From: Saussurea involucrata | Lineage: Eukaryota > Streptophyta > Magnoliopsida > Asterales > Asteraceae | Length of the DNA stretch: 64,000 nucleotides | Assembly: GCA_033807775.1 (NCBI GenBank) | Contig: CM066318.1 | Span: 83,891,379 to 83,955,378, forward strand | Reading direction: 5' to 3' | Shown here: positions 41,068 through 52,011 of the stretch, one piece after another | Layout: every line of letters starts with the position of its first letter | Numbering within the stretch: the first letter of the stretch is position 1 | The notes under the pieces: generated by a model | Told to the model about the DNA's origin: nothing | Database searches by the model: none | Seen by the model: only the letters and a program-made list of their open reading frames with translations | Program-made: the position numbers and the translations under genes

Positions 41068-44000
41068 ACATCTCCTCCTTAAAAGAATTCCGTCCCAGAA
41101 TTCATTCAAGCAACAAACAAGGGTAATTAATTACCATAAATCGCTTTCAAACTCATACAACACATTATTGTCTTCCAGAACCCCAAATTAGAAGTTTAAA
41201 ATCCGTCTAAACCTGATACCATTAATAAGTGCAATGATCTATAAAATTCATGAGTTTTCAATAAGATTTACACCATAACAACATAATAAACTTCTGACTA
41301 ACCATAATACTCACCCAACTTGATATCTTTAACGCAAACTCACGTTATTCTCAATAACGATATTACCAAAGAATCCTTTTACAAACAAATATATTATTCT
41401 CAATATTACCAAAACATCAAGAATTTTAATTCCACACAAAAATTATCCCCTTTAAAACAACGATAATCACCAACTTATTAATACTAACCACTTTATTTGA
41501 ACTTTACATATATCGTCCGCAATTTACTCAATTAATCCATCCCACAAAGTCGATCCAAATCTTAAAATAACCATAATCGTAATTTTCTGCCGAATCACCC
41601 AATAATCAAATCCCACAAAGGTTCAAAATAACTTGAAAGTTCACTTATATCACAAAAAGAAATAACTTATACTCACATGAAACTAATCCAATTAACACAA
41701 CATTTTATGCTTAATCGGAACATTTACCACGCTAATACTACTTTTAACTCCACCGGACTTTCACGACAAACGTCGTGTTCTACACTTTTACAATACTAAC
41801 TCGAAAACATAATCATTTTCAATATATAACTTGCTTAGCAATTACAACCTATTTCTTATACTCTTCCATGGAATAAAATATACTCAACAAAAATCATTTT
41901 ATATCACGGATAAGTTTCTTAATTTTATCAAACCCGTATACTTCATCCTACCATTTCCATTTCTCATGCTAGCATAGCATAACCACGATAATCACATATC
42001 AATACTTAATTGCACTTGACACCAAATCATTCATCAAAATCATATTTACACATGCAAGACCAAGTCTAATCAAACGGTTCCACTAAAAGTTACAATAAAA
42101 ATATCACTAAATGCTTCAAGATACAACACACTTCTCGATCTCCAAACATAGTTAACCAAATCACTTACATTCTTTTATACTAAAGGAATATATCGAATCT
42201 CTAAACAAAATCAATCTATCCACTTTTATTTCTATACTCACAAGAATACTTCTAACAATTCGATTCAAAATAGTTAAAACAAATAATAAACACTATGAAT
42301 TAACGTACTTTACCCGATGTCCAATCGAAATAAAATAATCTTATCCAAACATAAACATATTATTGTCTCTAAATCCCGATACTTTAATCGATTTCACTTT
42401 TCAATCTTGACTTCCCATCAAGAACCTTCCAAATAGAACTCCTATCATAACATAGTTTGCAATAACAATCTAATGTCATCACTTAACGTAACTGTAAAAC
42501 TCGATGAGAAGTCGAAGACTTACACATCTACCTTAACTTACAACGCCAATTTCTTAATTGTACAAATACCACACCAAAATATCATACCCTAATAATGATA
42601 CCATAAAATCCTTATGACAACTTTCAGACGCGCTCAACAAATTACGTCTTCTTCACATCAATCAATATATCATCATCAAATTAAAATAAAGTTTAATAGC
42701 GACTTAATTTCTCGAATATAAACAAAACACAATATCAAATATTTTAATTATCTCAATAACTTCACCACCATAACTCATACCGACTTCCATCCAATAATAT
42801 CAACACCAATTCATTTCTTAATAAAATAACAAACTCGTTATCACATCAATTTCTTACATCTCTGACTTAACATAAAAATACTAACACAAATCTTTAAACA
42901 TTTGATTCACTTAAACCGCTATGCAAATGAAATTCATCAACACTGGTCTCACATTACCTAACTGATATAATTACCAATTCATCCCATGATAATTCTGCTA
43001 CAAAACTAAGCCGAAAAGAATTCATTACAACTCCGTCAAAATTATTAAAAATTTCTTGTCACTAATCATAATACCAATCATATAAATCATTAACGACTTA
43101 ACATGCAAAGTCAAGCATAAAGTCTAAAACAACTCTTTAACTTAAACAACGCCATAAAGAAAGTTTCATCCACATTAACCTCACCTTACTTAACCGTAGA
43201 AATCGCCAACTAATCACATAATAAATCTACTACAAACTACACCACAAAGTTCATCACACGACCATCAAATATTTATTAAACATCGCTTTCTTCCCGCTAA
43301 TCATAACACTAATAATATAAATCCATTTTACAATTTAAATCCTCCAATCCAGGAGAAGCATTAGGAAAACACCCAACTCATTTGAACCACTTTTCTATAC
43401 CCAGAAAAACTCTCAAGCATCAATTTCTTATAACATTATTGACATAATAGAAATATTCTCTCTCAGCTTAAGTCTAGGTTATCAGGAACCTAGTTCTCTC
43501 TTAAGGTTCTATCTCTTTAACAAATGAACTCATAAGACTTATTAGCAGGCTAAGAACTCCAGATAATTCTATCTAACTCTTATCCTCAAATGTTTCCTCC
43601 AAACCCGAACTTTAAATTGAGTCCACAGTATTTTCGGTCCTCATTCATACTCTATCCAAGAGTCAACAAAACACAAAGTTAAAGGTTAACATTAAAGTTA
43701 AATAAACAAAACCACCAAAACTGGGCTGCACAGAACAGCACAGTTACACCTCTGCTCTTGGCTTAATTACCATACTTAGAAGCCAGACTAGTTGATCATG
43801 TCTAAAACAAAAACGTACTTACATCTCTTAAGCTTCATATCGTTTTGGACTCACCTCGATTGGAGCAACGACCAATTATATATGAATTTTATACAAACAG
43901 TGTGCAGATCCCGTTTTTCACAGGACCAGCTGCTGTAATTCACTGTTTGAAGCTGCTTAAAGTCATAATTTGGTCTCGGTGAAAACTACAAAATTGCACA

Positions 44001-44726
44001 GGACCGAAAGATCTTTCTAACTACAAAATTTGAGCTTATTTAGACTTACGGTTGATTTTATACGAATTTTCCAATATCCGAACAAAAAACTAAAAATTCA
44101 ACAGAGTTGAAATCTCTTGGCATTTCAACAAATACCTTGTGGGCATTACTTCATGGAGCACAAACCCATCTCAATGGTTTCATTCCTTTTTCCATTTTTG
44201 ATACCAAACTTCTAGTTTATGAATTCTAATACAAGAACATAATTAATGAATGATTTCACCATGAAATACTTCAAGACTTTTATCTAATCATAATCAACCA
44301 ACTAAAACTCATATATCAAATACTTTTCTAATGCAGATAAACGGCAATTAAGGAGTCATATTTAATCAATTGCATCGGAGTCAATTAGCACTTTAGCACG
44401 TATAGAGTTTATAGAAATATACCTGTCTTCGTCTCTATCCATATGTCACGACCGACTTGCCACTCTGTTGATTTCAACAAGGTTAATATACACATAAGCA
44501 CATACCCAATATAATAAGGTATCCCAGTTCAAACATGTACTTGTAAGTTCACAATTACACTGGCCAGGTGTAATTTGAAATTACCTTACATGATGTTCCT
44601 TCTATCTTTTTATATTTAACATCCCAAAGGTTCTAAAATAATAGGGACATCCTACTTCACATGCAGTTTAAGTCTAGGTATAGATCCGTATACCTAAATC
44701 CCTTAAACTAGGGCTCTGATACCATC
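41068..44726 (-). other. Non-coding interior of the LARD
   Basis: AT-rich, with no frame above about 60 codons. The polypurine tract (minus strand AAGGAGGAGATGT, about 41068-41080) is at the left edge and the primer site at the right edge. Nothing coding was recognised even in fragments. Confidence 0.75.
44713..44724 (-). promoter_or_regulatory. Primer-binding site of the LARD (initiator tRNA-Met)
   Basis: The minus strand reads TGGTATCAGAGC two bases inside the 5' LTR. Confidence 0.9.
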
Positions 44727-46540
44727 TGTAACAACTCGGTTTCCCAAACATACCACAATAACATATATTGCATAACATCGTTACATTAATAAAAGAAAAT
44801 TACATAATAATTCACATACGGTCCCATAGTCTCGAAACTACAAAATACATAAAAGCTTCCTAATCAATATCAGTCATTAAAAAAAACGTCCTACTCTTTA
44901 TCCCTTCCTTTGCCGCTATAATTTCCTCGACCTGGAATACATATTTTTTAAAAACAAAATGAGGGTTAGACCAAACGGTCTAGTGAGATAATCCCTGTCA
45001 TTTCAAAATCGTTATAAAACCAATTCATATAAAATCCTTTATATAAATACACATATATCACAAAGACTTAAATACCAAATAAGACTCGTGCATCGTGTAC
45101 CACTCATCCTTCACATCCTTCACATCATTCCCATGGCCATATTAGTTGGTTGTGAGCCAACTCTCCGCTAAACAACAATTACAGCACCGTTGTACAACAA
45201 TTACAGCACCGCTGTACAACAATTACAGCAAACATCCGCCGGCATAGTTCGGCAAGTGCTCTCGTGTAGTGTAATGCACATATAAATACAATATATATAT
45301 ATGTACCAATATATCATATTGTCATTTATAAAACCTTTCATCACATTCCAACCATATATATATCACATTTTCTTTTATAAAAACGTTACCACATTCCAAC
45401 CACATATACGTCTCAATATAAACACATAATCACATCATGTATCATAATCTCAATCCGTACATGTCCATCTCATATATATATCACATATATATGTATCCCA
45501 GTTGAAAAACGTTTTAAAGTAAAACTCACCTTGATTGTTTATCAAAACTCCTTCCAAGCTTCTTTCAAGTAATCCAATCCGTCACCCAAATTTTACATAA
45601 TCTGAAACAATTAAAATACAAGTATCCCTTAAACACTAAGAATCTTAAATAATCTAAAATCTTCGACTGTTATCGCAACCAACTAAAAAGATACCCTTGT
45701 CGCAACCAACTGCTGCGATACCACAACATTGTCGCAACCAACTATTACGACACATCACCTTATCGCAATCAACTACTGCGATATCCCTTCTTATCGCAAC
45801 CAACTGTTGCGATACCAAAGGCTTGTCGCAACCCATGGTTGCGATACCTATGAATGTCGCAAAACACCAAGACTATCGCAACCCACTATTGCGATACTTA
45901 GGAATATCTCAGTTAACTAAGTTCATCTTTTACCCAGAAAATTATAGATTTCGACCATGAATGTTTCTGTAATTTTGAAGATATACTTAAGATCATAAAT
46001 AGCAACTATCCATAAACTCAGTTTTCCAAAATATCCATAATTCATCAAAACCCACTTTTTAAACTTATATAAACTTTAACTATATAAAGAAGAAGATTTT
46101 TATGTAAAATAATACCTTTGATTTAAACACTGAATTTCCTCAATCCCTTCAACTGATGCTGTCTTCTTCTTCTTTACTTTCTTTCTTATGATTCTCTCTT
46201 TTCTCTCTTTCGCTTTTCGCCGTGAACAAAAATACACACACACACTTTTAGCTTTCTTTTCTTTTCTTCACTCACACACACTAGATATCTCAACTTTAGA
46301 TATTAACAAAATGAGACACCTCACCCCCTTAATAGAAAAGAGGCGGTGATGGTGTTTGGTTTGTTTATTTTAACCAAACAAACCCCAATCTTCTCCAAAT
46401 TGGCAATTTATACCCTCCAACTTCCAATTTAAAATTAAAACTTACCCCTTAACCTCTAACTCCATAAAAATAATCCCAAACTTATTTTAAAATTAAAATA
46501 ATAAAAATTAAATAAACCCACAATATACCCTGTTATTACA
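44727..46540 (-). repeat. 5' LTR of the LARD
   Basis: 1814 bp, the partner of 39256-41067. The hairpin array recurs at about 45668-45905, essentially unchanged. Confidence 0.92.
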
Positions 46541-46624
46541 CCTAACCAAAGCTACAGTTTCATCCAACTTACCAAACACAGTACCAAAATACATACATTA
46601 CCAAAATACATTACCACTTCACAT

Positions 46625-48542
46625 CTATCCACCTTTGCATGTCCTTGAGTTATGCCCTTCCTTCCTGCACTTTGCACAAGTCACAGTCCTCCCACTCCTG
46701 CTTAATTTGGTTGATTTCCCATCTCTAGTGCTCTCTTCATGTTGACCCCTCTTTCTTTTCTTCTTGGGCCTCCCAATTTGTTTATGATAGCTTGGTGCAG
46801 TAAGTGTTGTTGGGTAATCACACTTGTCCCAATATGCTTTGCCATTGATGGGTTCAATCTTGAATCTGTACATGTCTTTCCAAGTGACAAGCCAAAGACT
46901 TTCATGAACCCATTTCTCAGGCAAATCAACATTTGCTCCATTCAAAGCCATGTTCAAATTAGTTGCTATATCATGCTTACAAGGGATGCCAGTCAGTTCC
47001 CACCTCCTACATGTACAAGTCTTGCCCTCACATCAACTACCACTTGATCATTCCAAGGACCACAAACCTCATACCTGTCTCCACCATTCCAATGTACTTT
47101 GTATTTAGTTGCTTCACTCTTGTTCTTTTCCAGTGCTTTGCTTGCTGTTGGAGTGAGTGGTCCTTGAGTCTTATCAATGACTTTCAACACATGCACTATC
47201 CTCTTCATTAAGTAATGCCTAATATACTCCAAACATGAAATTATTGGCTTATCGCTACCCTCAATAAGCTGCATGTTGAAGACTTCACACATATTGTTGA
47301 GAAGTACATCAGTATGACACCTACCTGAATTGCGCAAAATAATATTGAAAGTTAAAGTAACCTGTGAAATGAGACAGTTTGTTGAGGTAACTAAAGGTAA
47401 CACAAACTGAGTGAAAGTAAGTTCAACTAACCTGTGAAATGGGACCTAGACCATGATTGAGGTGAGATGAGATTCAACCAATCATAACAAGCTTGATTGA
47501 ACATTCTAAGTTGTTCCATTGCATGTTCAAATTGGGGAATAGTTGTTGCAGTTGTTGCAGTTGCACATTGCCAAAGATGGGCCTTGTATGCTTTCCCCTT
47601 CCAAGTTAGCTTCATGTTGTCATGTATATGTCTAAGACAGAATCTATGTTCTGCACATGGAAAAACCTTTGCAATGGCTGGAAGTAGTCCCTGTCACAAA
47701 CATCAATTAATATACACATCAATTAGTATACACATCAATTAGTATACACATTAATTGGAAAACTAACCTTTTGTCTATCTGTTATGAATGTGAAGTTTGA
47801 TCTTGTACACAGATCAAGATCCTCTCCAAGATACTCTAAGAACCAGGTCCATGATGCCATTATCTCAGCTTCTACAATCCCATATGCTAGTGGGTATATG
47901 CCACCGTTTGAGTCAATACCCACAGCTGTCAACACCTGTCCTGGAAAAGGACCCTTCAAAAATGTACCATCAAGACCTAAGAAGTCTCTCTTCCCAGCCT
48001 TAAACCCCTGTTTCAATGGCCCCAAACAAACATAGATCCGTCTAAACTTCCTTGTACTCACACTTGGGTTTGGTTCATCCTCAACATCTAACTTGACAGT
48101 AGTTCCTGGATTACATCTTTTCAACTCTTGTATGTAATCTCTAAGATTACTGAACTGTGCTTCAAAATCTCCCCAAATCTTCTGAGATGCCATGGTCTTT
48201 GCCCTCATTGCTTTCGTCAGTGACACATTAATCTCATACTTCTGCTGCAACTGTGTTTGAAGAGCATGTATTGGAATGGTGGGATTAGAAACTATGTTAT
48301 CTGTAATCTTCTTAGAGAGAAAACTTGATGTGGCCAGAGAGATGTCCCTGCATTGGAGGCAGTTGTGTGTGGGAACATAGGTTTTCACTGTCCAAGTCTG
48401 TATGCCTCCATCTGTTGAGATGAGCAAAGCCCATAGACATCTTGGACCACTGCCCTTTGTAATCTTTGGTTTTCTTCCTTTAAGTGTCCCACTTGTCCCA
48501 CCAAAATCGTTGAATTGTGGTAACACTCCCCTGCACATGGCC
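46625..48542 (-). pseudogene. MULE-1 transposase, C-terminal exons (mudrA-like)
   Basis: The 3' part of the transposase gene. The exon from 48542 to 47768 encodes the MULE catalytic region: FLGLDGTFLKG with the first Asp, GGIYPLAYGIVEAE...SWTWFLEYL, and ITDRQK with the second Asp. A 77-nt intron (47767-47691, GT...AG) leads to GLLPAIAKVFP and CLRHIHDN. A 97-nt intron (47431-47335) follows; both junctions keep the frame. The last exon carries RCHTDVLLNNMCEVFN and the SWIM zinc finger (CTCRRWELTGIPCKH), which is reached only after a 1-nt frameshift near 47030. The tail ends with a basic stretch (GRPKKKRKRG) and a zinc knuckle (CAKCRKEGHNSRTC). Together with 61362-62757 it formed one gene before Sire-2 inserted. 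Confidence 0.92.
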
Positions 48543-48547
48543 CTCGC

Positions 48548-49523
48548 TGTTGATCCAAACCCTCAGTGATTTGATAATGACCCTCTCTTTTATACTTAGT
48601 GAAAATTGTAAGTAAACAATATGTATCAGAGTTTCACTATCGCTGATAAGTACTAAGATCTTACAGTACCGCTGATAGGAACTCTCGCTCTTTAGATTAA
48701 ACATTCAACGAACACTGTTCACCATAATGCTCTGAGTCTGTTCAGTACTTATGGTGATCGTTGATATGTTAGTTGTTTACTTATGATCTCTCAAGACAAA
48801 TTTCACGTCAACATAGGTTCTACGCTGAAGTCGAAGATCAAGCTCAAGAACCAGCGACAAGTCTCCTAATGAACTTATGTGGATCAGCGAAGACTCAGAT
48901 TTGTCCACTCAACGTGAAGTATCAAGTACAAAGACTTTAGCTATCGCTGAACTCTATCATTCGCTGATATAAAATGATAGATCGCTGAATCAACGAAAAG
49001 CTGATCATGAAGTCCTCCATACAAAGTACTTTTGTCTTAACCACCCTTGCACGTCTCCGTACGATACGTCAGAAAAAGAACCTCCTTATTGTCTGAAATC
49101 GTACAACCACTCTGATACTACACTGTTCAAACATGCGGCTACTAAGGTTGTCAACAAAGGTCAATGACGTACAACTAATGAGTTGCTGCCACGTGTAAAG
49201 TGTAAACTGCCATGCATTAAATGCATGCAGTATATAAGAAGAAGAACTCACTTCATTTTGAAGTAACTTGCTAACTCTGGACAAGTTCATCCTTCTTATC
49301 TTGAGATAGGTTATTATTAGTAATTACCTTCTCTTTCTTAGTGCAAGAAACTTAGTGTTCCAACTTGTTTAGATTTAGGTTTATCCTTAATCTTGTTTCC
49401 GCAACAAGCTGTAAATTGTTAATGATTTATCAATAAACAATTTAGAAAAGTAAAATCCTAGTGTTTGTATTCAACCCCCCCCCCCCCCCTTCTACAAACT
49501 TGTATAGCCCTTCGGGACCAACA
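48548..49523 (+). repeat. 5' LTR of Sire-2
   Basis: 976 bp. The core promoter has the palindrome CATGCATTAAATGCATG (49211-49227) and TATATAAG (49231-49238). A C tract of about 15 (from 49476) precedes TTCTACAAACTTG. The words CGCTGA and TCAGCG recur many times. Confidence 0.94.
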
Positions 49524-49525
49524 AG

Positions 49526-49537
49526 TGGTATCAGAGC
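49526..49537 (+). promoter_or_regulatory. Primer-binding site of Sire-2 (initiator tRNA-Met)
   Basis: TGGTATCAGAGC starts two bases after the 5' LTR. Confidence 0.93.
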
Positions 49538-49605
49538 AGATTTGTTTAATCTCATAAACAAGATCTGATCTATACTAAGATTTATCTTCCTTGCTATTTC
49601 TGAAA

Positions 49606-51999
49606 ATGGCTGCCAACACAAACACAAATTATATTGACAATGGTTCTCTTGCAAAACCCCCTAGATTCTCCAGAGATAATTTTAATCTATGGAAAAATAG
49701 GATGATTCTCTTCTTAGAAGGTGTAGACCCTACTATGCCTTACTATCTTGAAAACGGCCCATATATTCCTGTAAGAATCGATGCTGCAGTACCAGCCGCT
49801 GAGAACATACCTGCTATTCCAGAAAGGCTGATACCCAAGGAAGTTCATATGTGGACTGACGAATATAAGAAGAAAGTGGCTATCGACACCAAAGCCAGAT
49901 CCATACTATCCATGGCTCTTCCTAACGAAGTCTACCATTCCGTCATGAATCTGAAAACCTCAAAAGCCATGTGGGACACAATTTGTGTTCAGTATGAAGG
50001 TACGTCTGAAGTCCAGGACTCACTAAAGATCAACCTGGTAAGACAATACGAAAGTTTCATTTGTGGTAAGAATGAAACTCTCTCTGAAGTTCACCAACGT
50101 TTTAATTGCTTAATAATATATCTGAAAACTATTGGTAGGGAATATTCTTACTTTGAAGTGCTGACAAAGTTTCTAGAATGTTTACCTGAAAGCTGGGACA
50201 GTTATTCTATGTGTCTCAAGCTGTCCAAGGATCTAAGATCAATGACCCTTGCTACCTTATATGGCACGATGCTGAATCATGAGCAATCGAGTCATCTTAA
50301 GAAGAATCTTGTAAAAGATTCCAGAAGCACCCCTGTTGCTTTAATCTCAGAGGAACCTTCCACTCAGCGACCCTCGGTCACTATCACTAAGTTGGAAAGT
50401 AACTCTAAAAGGTCATCAGATTCTGACTCTTCAGATGATGATGAATCTTTGGCTCTCCTAACTAAAAAGTTCAGGAGATTCGCCAAAAAGAAAATGTTCA
50501 GAAAGAATAAACCCCTTTACATTACTGACAAGCCAAGATCATCAGCTCCTGTTGATAAGGCTACTACTACTTGTTTTAACTGCGAAAAGATTGGACATTT
50601 CGCTAACGAGTGCAGATCTAAGAAAGTTTCGAGAAACTCAGCGTTTCCCAAGAAATCCTTTATTCCTAGGAATAAAGATGAAAAATACGCTAAGCTGAAA
50701 GAAAAGTATGCGAAGCTGAAAAACTTTAAGAAGAAAGGCAAAGGCCTGATGGCTTATGATTGGGCTGCCTCTGATGAAGAAGAATCATCATCAGACTCTG
50801 AAGATGATGAAGCCAATCTCTGTCTTATGGAAAAGATTGAAGATGAGGAAGAAAGTTCAGACATTCCCTCTACTTCAACCTTTGCTATTCAGGTATCACC
50901 TTCCTTCTTTACAAATATTGCAAATATTGATGAAGCTGATAGCCTTCGTAAAATCGATCTCTTGACTAGAAGTTTATATGAAGCCATGAATGGCAAAACT
51001 ATAGTTGAAAATCAAAACCTTGATCTCGCTGAACAGCTTAAAAACTGTCACCTTCAAATAGAAAATCTTTCTAAAATTGAAGAAGACTTTAAAGATCAAG
51101 TGCACTTAAATCAGCTAGTCAAAATCGAGCGCGAAGAAGCTATCGCTGCATTAAGAGATGAGAAAGCTACTGTTGATGGATGGTATAATTTCTCAACAAA
51201 GATCACTGAGATAATTAAATCTCAGATTCCCCTTAGTGATAAACGTGGTCTTGGTTACAAAGCTGATAATCTAGAACCAACCACTGATCGTTCCATGCTC
51301 TTATTTGGAACTTTCGTATCCTCAGTCGCTGATACTTCATCCTCTCAGTGTTCCTCGTCCAGACCGCCTATCCCTGAGGAAACTTCTACCTCTTCAAAAG
51401 GTAAAGATAAAATGGTTTATCCAAAACCTACCTCTGTCTTTAAAGGTAAAGGTAAAGGAATTGCTATTAACCAAAATCCTCATAAGGGTACCTTAGTACC
51501 TAAGCTGAATGCTTCTAAAGCTTTAGTGATTCATTCCTCTGGATCAAGGAATCAAATCTCTGTATCTACTCAACGTGGATCTATTCAGCGATCTACTCCT
51601 AGAATCAGAGTGGATGTCTCTGGTAAGAAATCCGAAGAACTGAATGTTCCTCCCATTTCAAAAGCCATCAGCTTACTTGGTGCTGGTACTTCTAATTCAA
51701 AATCTAAAGCTCAGCATTCAAATGGTCCTAGAACTTTTAGTTATAGGAAATGTTATCACTGTGGACTCACTGATCATATTGCTAGTAAGTGCCCCACAGC
51801 CACCAAAGCTGAAAAGATAGCTAAGGTGAAGATCATTGCCCCCAAGGCAAAGAAGACCACTGAGGTTAAGAAATTAACCAAAGTGAAGACTGACAAAGCC
51901 GAATCTTCAAATGCTGCGAAGATTGCTGAACCTTCCATTCCAACTACTTCCACTGACAAACGTGTACACATGGTTAAGTGGGTACCTAAGAAAAACTAA
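49606..51999 (+). CDS. gag: Sire-2 Gag
   Basis: The frame encodes 797 residues from ATG 49606 (MAANTNTNYIDNGSL). The capsid region includes FSRDNFNLWKNRMILFLEG, KAMWDTICVQYEGT and FNCLIIYLKTIGREYSYFEV. The first CCHC knuckle is CFNCEKIGHFANEC, followed by a basic run and an acidic segment. A central part (SLRKIDLLTRSLYEAM to HLQIENLSKIEEDF) is probably helical. The second knuckle is CYHCGLTDHIASKC near the C-terminus, followed by a lysine/alanine-rich tail ending VKWVPKKN. The second knuckle and WVP(K/N)K ending parallel Sire-1 Gag. The frame is intact and would still give a full Gag. Confidence 0.92.
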   Translation: MAANTNTNYIDNGSLAKPPRFSRDNFNLWKNRMILFLEGVDPTMPYYLENGPYIPVRIDAAVPAAENIPAIPERLIPKEVHMWTDEYKKKVAIDTKARSILSMALPNEVYHSVMNLKTSKAMWDTICVQYEGTSEVQDSLKINLVRQYESFICGKNETLSEVHQRFNCLIIYLKTIGREYSYFEVLTKFLECLPESWDSYSMCLKLSKDLRSMTLATLYGTMLNHEQSSHLKKNLVKDSRSTPVALISEEPSTQRPSVTITKLESNSKRSSDSDSSDDDESLALLTKKFRRFAKKKMFRKNKPLYITDKPRSSAPVDKATTTCFNCEKIGHFANECRSKKVSRNSAFPKKSFIPRNKDEKYAKLKEKYAKLKNFKKKGKGLMAYDWAASDEEESSSDSEDDEANLCLMEKIEDEEESSDIPSTSTFAIQVSPSFFTNIANIDEADSLRKIDLLTRSLYEAMNGKTIVENQNLDLAEQLKNCHLQIENLSKIEEDFKDQVHLNQLVKIEREEAIAALRDEKATVDGWYNFSTKITEIIKSQIPLSDKRGLGYKADNLEPTTDRSMLLFGTFVSSVADTSSSQCSSSRPPIPEETSTSSKGKDKMVYPKPTSVFKGKGKGIAINQNPHKGTLVPKLNASKALVIHSSGSRNQISVSTQRGSIQRSTPRIRVDVSGKKSEELNVPPISKAISLLGAGTSNSKSKAQHSNGPRTFSYRKCYHCGLTDHIASKCPTATKAEKIAKVKIIAPKAKKTTEVKKLTKVKTDKAESSNAAKIAEPSIPTTSTDKRVHMVKWVPKKN

Positions 52000-52011
52000 T
52001 CTTCCTTTGTG

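Larger units (their letters stand above)
39256..46540 (-). mobile_element. Non-coding LARD-like LTR retrotransposon
   Basis: Two LTRs of about 1.81 kb (39256-41067 and 44727-46540) flank a 3.66-kb interior without any significant ORF. The perfect duplication CCTAA (39251-39255 and 46541-46545) proves insertion. The primer site lies left of the right LTR and a polypurine tract right of the left LTR, so the element reads on the minus strand. The LTRs differ at about a dozen positions (under 1%). Size and lack of coding match large retrotransposon derivatives, which depend on a coding partner. The partner family is unknown; the TGTAATAACC...TTGTTACA ends are gypsy-like. Confidence 0.9.
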
